Assembly: GCA_001769975.1 (NCBI GenBank) | Contig: MEPW01000015.1 | Location: forward strand, 1-46,430 | DNA length: 46,430 bases | Origin: Bdellovibrionales bacterium RIFOXYA1_FULL_36_14 | GTDB taxonomy: Bacteria; Bdellovibrionota; Bacteriovoracia; Bacteriovoracales; Bacteriovoracaceae | Reading direction: 5' to 3' | Shown: piece after piece, positions 1 through 7,490 of the stretch | Layout: each line of letters begins with the position of its first letter | Position numbering within the stretch: the first letter of the stretch is position 1 | The notes under the pieces: model-generated | The model's database searches: none | What the model was told of the DNA's origin: nothing | The model's input: the letters and a program-made list of their open reading frames with translations, nothing else | Made by a program: the position numbers and the translations under genes

Positions 1-71
1 ACGAAGCTCCTCACTCAGCTCTTGGCATGAAGAGTCCAGTGGAGTATCGTTTAGCAGTTAACAATAGGTAG
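1..71 (+). mobile_element. C-terminal end of an IS3-family transposase (partial, enters from the left)
   Basis: The frame beginning at base 3 reads EAPHSALGMKSPVEYR and ends at a TAG at 69-71. The PHSALG..SPVEYR signature is the typical end of the DDE integrase-core transposase (OrfB) of IS3-family elements. Only about 22 residues are inside the window. The element's right inverted repeat probably ends just after the stop: bases 72-87 (CCTCAAATGGGGGCCA) finish in CA, as IS3 ends do, but this boundary is inferred because the left end is not visible. The next gene is cut at this point. Confidence 0.75.
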
Positions 72-87
72 CCTCAAATGGGGGCCA

Positions 88-384
88 AAGCAATTAGCAC
101 TATATAATTTAAATCCAATATCTCTTAAAATTGGTCTACCCACCGAAAAAACCATGCTACAAAAAAACGGTTTATATCGCTTCAGCCGTAATCCGATTTA
201 CTTATCTATGTTTATCACCTCGCTGGGATCAATAATTTATTCCCAAAACATACTGGTACTTAGCTGTTTAATAATATCCACTTATTTACATATTAAAATT
301 ATTAAAAGAGAAGAACATTTTTTACAAGATAGATTTGGCACAGATTGGACGGAATATAGAAAGAAAGTTCGCCGTTTTTTATAA
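88..384 (+). pseudogene. 5'-truncated isoprenylcysteine carboxyl methyltransferase-like gene
   Basis: The frame is open through the proposed IS end and codes for the C-terminal part of an ICMT/PEMT-like membrane methyltransferase. It shows NGLYRFSRNPIYLS, the usual G-Y-R-x-S-R-N-P-x-Y signature, two hydrophobic segments, then REEHFL and W-x-E-Y-R-K, the conserved end of the family. Family members usually run about 150-200 residues with more membrane segments in front; here only about 98 codons remain after the IS. An ATG at 154 would give 76 residues, which lacks the N-terminal membrane part. Small ICMT-family enzymes (SrsB, BpsB) methylate type III polyketide products, and a type III polyketide synthase lies 3.4 kb away. 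The gene is probably inactive, but a function for the short form cannot be excluded. Confidence 0.65.
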
Positions 385-406
385 TTATCAAACAATCAGA
401 ATATCG

Positions 407-2464
407 TTAGCTACTCCTGTTGGTGCCTAACATTAGGGGTAAATGGTAGATATCGAAGATTAAAGCTACTAGTAGGGTAAAGGCAATAATTCCTCCCGTT
501 TCTCTTATAGGAAGAAAGCTATTCATTGCAAAAACACTGAATGACAAAATAAGTATCAGCTGTCCTACGATAATAGGATTAAGGGTGGCTTGGACATGCT
601 CTTTTTTTGATATGTTTTTCATTTTGTCATAAATCACATGAATCGTGCTATCCACAATCAAACCCAAAGATATAGAAAATGTCATTACGGTTGCGATGTT
701 AAGTGAATAATTCATAAGCTTAATAAAAATCAATGAAGATATCATGGGTATTAGATTAACTACCACGAAAGGAATAATTCTTTTTATCTGCCTATAAATT
801 ATAGTAAACAGCGCCACAATAATTACAAAACTAACCATAAAGCTTTTAATTAATGTATTAATTAAATATTCTTGTGATTTTAACATACTATATTGCAAAC
901 CATTCAGTGTGATTTGATAACTAGGATAGCGCTTGCTTAATCTAGCAAAAAAAAGGTTATGGTGATTAAATTCTTCGTGACCAATATGTGGACCAAAGAT
1001 AGTTATACGATAATACCCATCTCTCATATGTCGAAGCTTTTGTGATTCAGGCAATTGTCCAAGCATGGTAAAATAAGCTACAGGGATCAAAGGGATATGT
1101 TTATTTCCCGTATAAATGTAATTTAACTCAGACACCAATTGATTTACGGAAAGTAGTTTAGCTTCCTTGAAATTATTTTGAATATCCATTTCTAATTGGT
1201 TTAAAATTTTATAATCTTCAAATTCAAATTCAAATTCACTATCTTGCGATTTGCGAATCAAAACTTCATAATTAGGATTACCCCATACATACCTAGTGAT
1301 ATAATCTATGCTTTTTCGCTCAAAACTTGTTTCAGGTAAATATTTGGTGGCTTCGGTTAATAGTTTTATGTCTTTTGCCGCGAACAAACCACCCATCACA
1401 AGCAATACCATCGAGCCATATCCAATTAACTTGGAAGGTTTGGATAAAAATTCACTATTAATTAGATTGATTGTCCAAGTCTTTGTACTTACGTGTTTTA
1501 CCAAATCAAACATAATTTTATACCAACCCAGTATAAAACAAGCTGACAAAAAAATTAAAACCGCTGTTAGTAAGGCAAACTGACGAATAGATTCAATTTC
1601 ACTTACATAAAGCGAACCAAACCCAACAGAAGTGGTGGTAACCATTAAAAATATGGGTTTTAACTTATATTTGAAAAGGCTTTTGAAATTTTCATAAATT
1701 TTTATTGAGTAAAAGAGGTGAAAAGAAATCGATAACGACAAAGTGAAAATCAATAGCGGCGCAATAACCGTGATCATATTCATGCTCTTAAAACAGAACT
1801 TAATTAAAGAAAGTGCTAAAAACATTGTCATTACTGATGGATACAAATTAAGGCAGGTTGCTAAAAATGAGCGAGTAATAATTAATGTTATAACAAAAGC
1901 CAGAAATAACATGATGGGAAAAATTCTAGTTTTAATTTCTTGTGAATATTGGTTTAAGAGCTGATTAGTAATTGGAAGCCCAGCTAAAGAAACTTGGGAA
2001 TCTATAGACTTTAAATCGTTTATCAACATTTCCATGTTTTCAGGAGAAAATTCCTTGTTTATTAAAACTAAAAATGAGATCCGATCTTTTTTTAGAAAAT
2101 CAAACAACAAATCAGGATGAGTACTTGCAAAAGTTTTGATTTCAACAAAACTATCACTTTTTATTCCTGATTTATATATTTTAAAGAAATCAACCACCTC
2201 TATTCCAAAAGCTTTCCACTTTAACTTTACATAATCTATCTTTTGTAAAATATTCAAATACACTGTTTCCGTCATTACTTTTCCAGGAATTGTAACGACA
2301 ACTTGTTGTTCATCCGAAAATAATTTTTTAAATTTGAGATATTCCGATGCATCAAGACTGGTTTGAAATAAATATTCACTATTTTTTTGTACTAAATCAT
2401 TGCAGTAATAAGCACTCAACATCAAGATGGTTGCTGCAATTAAGGAAAAAAGCCAAAATTTCAC
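407..2464 (-). CDS. MMPL/RND-family transporter
   Basis: The 685-residue inner-membrane protein has an N-terminal membrane segment, a periplasmic domain of about 150 residues, a block of hydrophobic helices (about 180-340), a second periplasmic domain (about 380-540) and a final block of helices (about 550-680). This duplicated layout is that of the MMPL/RND superfamily, including hopanoid- and lipid-transporting members. The helix G-L-I-V-D-S-T-I-H near the C-terminus resembles the conserved charged helix of the second half. It is the last gene of a leftward operon, 6 bases after the YceI-like gene. The likely job is moving the operon's lipid product or its precursors across or out of the inner membrane; the substrate is inferred from context only. 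Confidence 0.75.
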   Translation of the reverse strand: MKFWLFSLIAATILMLSAYYCNDLVQKNSEYLFQTSLDASEYLKFKKLFSDEQQVVVTIPGKVMTETVYLNILQKIDYVKLKWKAFGIEVVDFFKIYKSGIKSDSFVEIKTFASTHPDLLFDFLKKDRISFLVLINKEFSPENMEMLINDLKSIDSQVSLAGLPITNQLLNQYSQEIKTRIFPIMLFLAFVITLIITRSFLATCLNLYPSVMTMFLALSLIKFCFKSMNMITVIAPLLIFTLSLSISFHLFYSIKIYENFKSLFKYKLKPIFLMVTTTSVGFGSLYVSEIESIRQFALLTAVLIFLSACFILGWYKIMFDLVKHVSTKTWTINLINSEFLSKPSKLIGYGSMVLLVMGGLFAAKDIKLLTEATKYLPETSFERKSIDYITRYVWGNPNYEVLIRKSQDSEFEFEFEDYKILNQLEMDIQNNFKEAKLLSVNQLVSELNYIYTGNKHIPLIPVAYFTMLGQLPESQKLRHMRDGYYRITIFGPHIGHEEFNHHNLFFARLSKRYPSYQITLNGLQYSMLKSQEYLINTLIKSFMVSFVIIVALFTIIYRQIKRIIPFVVVNLIPMISSLIFIKLMNYSLNIATVMTFSISLGLIVDSTIHVIYDKMKNISKKEHVQATLNPIIVGQLILILSFSVFAMNSFLPIRETGGIIAFTLLVALIFDIYHLPLMLGTNRSS

Positions 2465-2470
2465 AAAATT

Positions 2471-3052
2471 TTACTCAGAAAAATAAAAACTTATTTTAAC
2501 TAAATCACTTACACTGGCTACAAATATGGAAGGATCAGGAATGTTTAACTCGGATAATTTCACCAAAGCATTACCTTGAAGAATTACCTTATTATTTTCC
2601 TTATGAGTCTTAATGTTCACTAAAAAATCTTTCTCCGTCCCTCTAATATTAATCGTCGCCGGAATTGCCATAAACTCACTATTCTCTCTTTGTATTTCAC
2701 TTTTAAAAGATACAATTATATTTGAAAAATTCTTATGATCCAAACATAAGTTCCACATTTTTTCATTACGAGCATCAATATCAGTGTCCATTTTTTTGAC
2801 TTCAAATACCACTTTGAGGTCCTTTAAAACACTTCTTTCTTTGTTTGCAGAAATGGTAAAGTCTTTTACAAAGCCACTAAATGTAGTAGTGATAATCCCC
2901 AGCTTGGTACTATCCATATCAAATTTAATGAACTCATTTGATTTTTTAGCGTCCTCATAACTTCCATATTTGTAGCTTTTGGTTATCTCTCGTCCATATA
3001 CTATGGTAGTCAACATGCTTAAGGTGAAAAAAAATGTTAGTAACTTTTTCAC
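2471..3052 (-). CDS. YceI-like secreted lipid-binding protein
   Basis: A signal peptide (residues 1 to about 20, KKLLTFFFTLSMLTTIVYG) is followed by a YceI-type beta-barrel. Visible family features are F-D-M-D-S-T-K-L-G near the start, FSGFVKDF, a region of type M-D-T-D-I-D-A-R-N-E-K-M, then I-V-S-F-K-S and a T-I-N-I-R-G-T-E-K-D strand. At 193 residues it has the usual length. YceI proteins are periplasmic lipocalin-like barrels, some binding polyisoprenoids. It lies between the methyltransferase (10 bases upstream) and the transporter (6 bases downstream), so it may carry the hydrophobic product of the polyketide synthase through the periplasm. The ligand is unknown. Confidence 0.75.
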   Translation of the reverse strand: MKKLLTFFFTLSMLTTIVYGREITKSYKYGSYEDAKKSNEFIKFDMDSTKLGIITTTFSGFVKDFTISANKERSVLKDLKVVFEVKKMDTDIDARNEKMWNLCLDHKNFSNIIVSFKSEIQRENSEFMAIPATINIRGTEKDFLVNIKTHKENNKVILQGNALVKLSELNIPDPSIFVASVSDLVKISFYFSE

Positions 3053-3062
3053 AATTCCCCTC

Positions 3063-3827
3063 CTAGATCTTCTGACCTACTTGTTGGGCAATCGCGCCAA
3101 CAAAATAGTCAAAATTTTGAACATTCTTCAATTCATTTTTACTAAATAGTAACACTAAATCCTTCGGATGAGGAAAATATTTATTAGACTCAGGAAGATA
3201 TCGGAAAGTGTTATACTCTCCCATATGAAAAATAATTTTCCCGATAACTGGGGCAATATTATAAAAATACACTTTATAGATAAACTTAAAAAATAAATTC
3301 TGTGGTTTCCCCTGATCAATGCTACTGACAAATCCATTTCTTTTAGTGACCCTGACCATCTCTTTTATTCCTTCTTCGATATTAGTTAAATTTCTTAAAC
3401 CATAACTAATAATCACTACATCAAATGTCTCGTTTTTAAATGGTAAAGCTAGGGCATCTCCCTCGACGAATTCGATATTATTTAAATGCGTTGCTTTTTT
3501 CCTGGCAAGTTTAATCATTTCTTTCGATACATCTAATGCCACCACTTTGCTATCAGGATATTTTTCTGCCAGGTAAATGGCAATATCTCCACTTCCTGTG
3601 CAAAGATCAAGAATAGTTGCTTGTGGGGGAAAAGGAATTTTTTCCATGGCCTTCCTATCGTACATCCACTTGGTACCAAAGCTATGTAAAACATTTCCTG
3701 CATCATATTTAGGTGCTAATTTATCAAACATTTGCTTATTGTAACCGGCCCAACTGGAAGCTTTATAATATTTATCTAGACCGGTTTTTTTTATAAGCTT
3801 TTTTTTATTTGCATCTGCAATGTTCAT
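3063..3827 (-). CDS. UbiE/MenG-like class I SAM methyltransferase
   Basis: The protein has 254 residues. The SAM-binding motif I is LDLCTGSGDIAIYL (about 73-86), followed by ALDVSKEMIKLAR and the family-typical YGLRNL segment, then an M-V-R-V-T-K-R-N-G strand. The overall pattern, with F-D-x-L-A-P-x-Y-D near the N-terminus and the RNL motif, is that of the UbiE/COQ5 group, which C-methylates quinone rings. The start overlaps the polyketide synthase stop by 4 bases (ATGA), so the two are translationally coupled. The natural inference is ring methylation of the type III polyketide product rather than of ubiquinone or menaquinone, though a role in menaquinone synthesis cannot be excluded from sequence alone. 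Confidence 0.8.
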   Translation of the reverse strand: MNIADANKKKLIKKTGLDKYYKASSWAGYNKQMFDKLAPKYDAGNVLHSFGTKWMYDRKAMEKIPFPPQATILDLCTGSGDIAIYLAEKYPDSKVVALDVSKEMIKLARKKATHLNNIEFVEGDALALPFKNETFDVVIISYGLRNLTNIEEGIKEMVRVTKRNGFVSSIDQGKPQNLFFKFIYKVYFYNIAPVIGKIIFHMGEYNTFRYLPESNKYFPHPKDLVLLFSKNELKNVQNFDYFVGAIAQQVGQKI

Positions 3828-4888
3828 CTAAATTCCTTTAACAAGATTGAATGTGCCATAAACCCAGGGCCAAAGCCTAGGGCTAAAACATTATCATTTA
3901 TGCTGGTTTTGGTTTGCAAATAGTTTTCCAATATAAACCCTATCGTAGCACTTGATAAATTTCCGTACTTTTGCATTATTTCCCGGGACTCACTGACATC
4001 CTTCTTAATTTCCCTCATCAGCAGTTCAATCATCTCAATAATCTTGATTCCGCCAGGATGAACTAAATATTTGTCAATATCAGTGATCTGAAGATGGTTT
4101 TTCTTTAAAAAAGGAATGATTATTTCTTTAAAATTTTCGGCGATGACGTTGGTTATTTCCTTTTGGAGCCTCATAACAAACCCGCCATCATGCAAATCAT
4201 ATCCAATAACACCCGTCGTATTTTTAACATGGTACATTTGAGTATCTACTACTTTAAGTCCAGGTTTATCACTGTTTCCCCAAATGGAACAAGAAACCCC
4301 GTCGGCAAATATGGCCGTCGAAACAATATTATCCCATGAATAATTATCTACCTGGATAGTATTGCTCGGGAATTCCAGCGAAATGATCGCCACCTTACTT
4401 TCTGGATAAGCTTTAATAAAATCATGAGCAAGTATCCAAGCGGAGACACCGGCGGCGCAACCTATCTCTGTAATCGGAATTCTTTTTATATCGGATTTCA
4501 TATCAAGCTTATTAACAACGTAAGCATCAAAAGATGGGATCATAAATCCAGTACATGAAGTTGTAATAATAATGTCAATATCTTTAGGTTGCAAGCAAGC
4601 TTTTTCAAGTGCTCCCATCAAGGCCACTTCCCCAAGCCTGATTGCTTCTTGCATATAAAGTTCATTACTTTCTTTTAAGGTCCTCTTGGAAAAAAGCACT
4701 TCAATAGGAGCTATACTGTGCCTTTTGGTAATGCCTGATCCTTTAAATATTCTTACGGCTTTGTTTATAAAAGCCTCGTCTTGGGTGCACAACCATTTTT
4801 TGACTTGCTCTATTACTTCCTCATTTGAGTAATGATATTTGGGAAGTTTGGTTTCAAGCGCCAAAAGAGTATTTTTATTACCATACAT
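3824..4888 (-). CDS. Type III polyketide synthase (chalcone/stilbene synthase-like)
   Basis: The 354-residue thiolase-fold protein has the full catalytic triad: Cys144 in EIGCAAGVSAW, His277 in YLVHPGGIKI and Asn310 in YGNLSSATIGF. The C-terminal G-F-G-P-G-F loop is also present. Bacterial relatives condense a fatty acyl starter with malonyl-CoA to alkylpyrones, alkylresorcinols or related phenolic lipids; chain length and cyclisation cannot be read from the sequence. A strong Shine-Dalgarno (GAGGAGG) lies just ahead of the ATG. It is the first gene of the operon with the UbiE-like methyltransferase, YceI and MMPL genes, and begins 44 bases after the U32 gene, so it might also be read from the purine operon. 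Confidence 0.88.
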   Translation of the reverse strand: MYGNKNTLLALETKLPKYHYSNEEVIEQVKKWLCTQDEAFINKAVRIFKGSGITKRHSIAPIEVLFSKRTLKESNELYMQEAIRLGEVALMGALEKACLQPKDIDIIITTSCTGFMIPSFDAYVVNKLDMKSDIKRIPITEIGCAAGVSAWILAHDFIKAYPESKVAIISLEFPSNTIQVDNYSWDNIVSTAIFADGVSCSIWGNSDKPGLKVVDTQMYHVKNTTGVIGYDLHDGGFVMRLQKEITNVIAENFKEIIIPFLKKNHLQITDIDKYLVHPGGIKIIEMIELLMREIKKDVSESREIMQKYGNLSSATIGFILENYLQTKTSINDNVLALGFGPGFMAHSILLKEFR

Positions 4889-4932
4889 AAGAACCTCCTC
4901 ATTTGATTTTTAAACCACGTTAGAATTATTGA

Positions 4933-6156
4933 TCATAACCAAAGTGAGCCTTGTTCTAAATCTTTATCAATTTGTTGATGTAATTTCAAACAATCGTTTT
5001 GAAACTCTGGTTTAATAGACACTACCTTTTGCGTCACACTTTCGCAATATCCACATTGTTCGCAGTCATTGTAACGGCATTTCCTTCGCCATACATTTTC
5101 TAAAAAACCGTCCAGTCCTTGATTATCAATATAAATGGGTGGTTTATCTTCTTTAATTTGACAGAGCATTCCCCGCTTTTCAGTTAGTTTTTTTATATTT
5201 AATAAACGGTTCAGATTAATTTTAAAAGGTCTTAGAAAATATCTAAGTGGAAGAAAACTAGAATGGGCATTGTACTGAGGGTCATCTTTACTAGCTTGGT
5301 GCCCGTAAGGTTGAACTAAATCAATAAGATTTCCTTGATATTTTCTTTCGCTATATGCCTTGACCCTCTTGATCATTATGGAAGTCGGCAGATTTCTTTC
5401 CACTAATTTAAAATTGTGATACCCCAAATCTTCATAAAGATGAATATCCTCCGGTCTGATCCAATCTGAGCGTAATAGATTAACCGGATTTTGTAACTTC
5501 CTCTTGGCACACTCCAGGACACAGTGATCAACTACAAATCGTTGGTTTAAATCATTTTTCTGAGAACTATGGGAAAGCATGTTCATATGTGTTGGGGCCA
5601 TTGAGCAAGATGCCATGCAATTGCCGTTAGCTAGCAATTCCAAATTGCAATGTATAGATTTAGATAAACTTTTCAAAGCATCCAAATCACGATTAACAGA
5701 TAATGAATCCAAACAAATAGTATCGGCACCAATCTCTTCCCAAAATTTTGCTTTTTGCAAGTGATCAACACCCGCAAAAACTGATACTCTGACTTTTAAC
5801 ATCGGATAATTTTGTTTTATAATCCTAAGCAATAATGGATTGCTTATCGTTACCGAAGCTACGCCAATATCACAAAGCCAATCCAATATTTTTCGTAGTT
5901 CCTTTTGTCCCTTGCGTGTTGTTTCCATATTGGATAGGCAAGAGGCATTGAGAAGATAATTGAATCCAATGTTATTTTTTTTGGCATAAGCTACATGTTC
6001 CACCAATTTACGCTTGGAAACTTGTCCAAGCATATAAGTAGATCTACCGCCACCAAAAAAATCTATTGGTAATTTGCCATAGATATTGGCAACAGGATAA
6101 TTCTTAATCCCATCAATCAACAGTGGATCAAAATTTGTAGCAACTGATAATTTCAT
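4933..6156 (-). CDS. U32-family (collagenase-like/UbiU-UbiV-like) protein with two cysteine clusters
   Basis: The protein has 407 residues from the ATG at 6156, which has GAGG 9 bases upstream; a TTG 5 codons earlier overlaps the ssnA stop. The sequence is a U32 TIM barrel with Y-G-K-L-P-x-D-F-x-G-G-G-R near the start and A-N-G-N-C-M-A-S-C in the middle. Cysteines 180, 184, 212 and 216 form two CxxxC pairs placed as in Fe-S-binding U32 proteins. A second cluster, C360-x4-C365-x2-C368-x2-C371, lies near the C-terminus. UbiU/UbiV relatives hold a 4Fe-4S cluster and hydroxylate aromatic rings without O2; others modify RNA or are annotated as peptidases. It is co-transcribed with ssnA and leads into the polyketide operon. 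The exact activity is unknown. Confidence 0.7.
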   Translation of the reverse strand: MKLSVATNFDPLLIDGIKNYPVANIYGKLPIDFFGGGRSTYMLGQVSKRKLVEHVAYAKKNNIGFNYLLNASCLSNMETTRKGQKELRKILDWLCDIGVASVTISNPLLLRIIKQNYPMLKVRVSVFAGVDHLQKAKFWEEIGADTICLDSLSVNRDLDALKSLSKSIHCNLELLANGNCMASCSMAPTHMNMLSHSSQKNDLNQRFVVDHCVLECAKRKLQNPVNLLRSDWIRPEDIHLYEDLGYHNFKLVERNLPTSIMIKRVKAYSERKYQGNLIDLVQPYGHQASKDDPQYNAHSSFLPLRYFLRPFKINLNRLLNIKKLTEKRGMLCQIKEDKPPIYIDNQGLDGFLENVWRRKCRYNDCEQCGYCESVTQKVVSIKPEFQNDCLKLHQQIDKDLEQGSLWL

Positions 6157-6167
6157 AGGGACATACC

Positions 6168-7490
6168 TCAAAACCTATCCCATAATTTTTTAGAAACAAT
6201 TTGAGCATGATGAAAAATAGCTTTTTCATCAGCTATAAGAACCTTTCTATTTTCCATCAAGATTTTGCCTGCAACAATCGTAGTTTCAACCAGCGCATTA
6301 CATAAACCAAATACCAGATGTCCTAAAAAACTATCCTTATTAAAATGCGTGGGAGAACTATAATCTAAAATTATTACATCTGCCTGACAACCCTTTTTAA
6401 TTTCACCGATATTTTCAAAATAACGATTGGCAATTTGGGCATTATTATAAACCAGGGCTTTGGTGCATTCCATAAAACCGGCAGCAGGGTTGTCATTCCA
6501 TAATCTTTGTATCCAAACGGAAGCCCTAAGTTCCTCTAGCATATTAACCGTCATGGCATCAGTACCAAGACCTACTAAAATATTATGGTCCAGCATTTTT
6601 TTAATATTACTAACACCCACAGCATTATTCATATTGGACTGATGATTAATCGCCACCGCGGTGTCTGTATCCTTTAATATTTCAATTTCTCTATCACTGA
6701 TATGAGTGCAATGTGCACAGATAGTCTTACTTCCTAGTATATTAAATTGTTCAAGTCGCTCCACTACGCTCATGTGGTAATTATTTTGAGCATGTGCTTG
6801 ATCACTTTTAGCTTCTGCCGTATGAATATGGCAACCAATCCCCAAAGCACGAGATAGTTTCCCAGCTTGCTCTAACGTTTTATCACTTAGGGTAAATGAA
6901 GCGTGCAAACCAATTAAACCTTTAATCATCTGGTCCTTTGGATCAAGCGATTCAAAAAACCTCTTGTTTTCCTCAAGTCCAAGTTTAGCAATCTGTTCTC
7001 CATCACGATCGGAAATTTCGTAACATAAAGACGCTCTTACCCCAAGTTCTGTACAGGTCTTTTTTATCTCCTCTAAAGATCCCGTCAAATTCATTGCCGA
7101 AGCATGATGATCAATGACTGTGGTGGTACCTTTTTTTATACCGTCAATAATGGCCGTCATGGCACTAAGTCTGGTATCTTCCAACGTTAGTGCCTTGTCT
7201 AGCTTCCACCACAAATTCTTTAATATTTCATTGAAGTCCTTGGAAGGATTCACCTTAGATAAGCCTCTGGCAAATGAGCTATAAAAATGAGTATGTACAT
7301 TAATAAATCCAGGCATCACTATTTTATTTTCAGCATCAATAATTTTAGCCGAAAATAAATCCTGCTTACTACCGTTTGGATAAATATCTTTAATTAAATC
7401 ATTTTCAATCAAAAGATCATGATTAGATAAAACCTTATTATTTTTACCAAGTGTAACAATCGTGGCATTTTTAATTAGAAGTAAACTCAT
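6168..7490 (-). CDS. ssnA: Putative aminohydrolase SsnA (amidohydrolase superfamily)
   Basis: The 440-residue metal-dependent amidohydrolase carries NVHTHFYS (His66, His68), LHASF (His196), GCHIHTAEA (His221, His223), HCTHIS (His260) and LGTDAM (Asp311), the complete metal-binding set of the cytosine/guanine deaminase-like group. SsnA is one of the marker genes of anaerobic purine use in gut bacteria, where it acts on a purine-derived ring. Its ATG overlaps the stop of the molybdenum hydroxylase gene (ATGA), so the two are translationally coupled. The precise substrate, and whether it deaminates or opens a ring, cannot be told from sequence. Confidence 0.85.
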   Translation of the reverse strand: MSLLLIKNATIVTLGKNNKVLSNHDLLIENDLIKDIYPNGSKQDLFSAKIIDAENKIVMPGFINVHTHFYSSFARGLSKVNPSKDFNEILKNLWWKLDKALTLEDTRLSAMTAIIDGIKKGTTTVIDHHASAMNLTGSLEEIKKTCTELGVRASLCYEISDRDGEQIAKLGLEENKRFFESLDPKDQMIKGLIGLHASFTLSDKTLEQAGKLSRALGIGCHIHTAEAKSDQAHAQNNYHMSVVERLEQFNILGSKTICAHCTHISDREIEILKDTDTAVAINHQSNMNNAVGVSNIKKMLDHNILVGLGTDAMTVNMLEELRASVWIQRLWNDNPAAGFMECTKALVYNNAQIANRYFENIGEIKKGCQADVIILDYSSPTHFNKDSFLGHLVFGLCNALVETTIVAGKILMENRKVLIADEKAIFHHAQIVSKKLWDRF

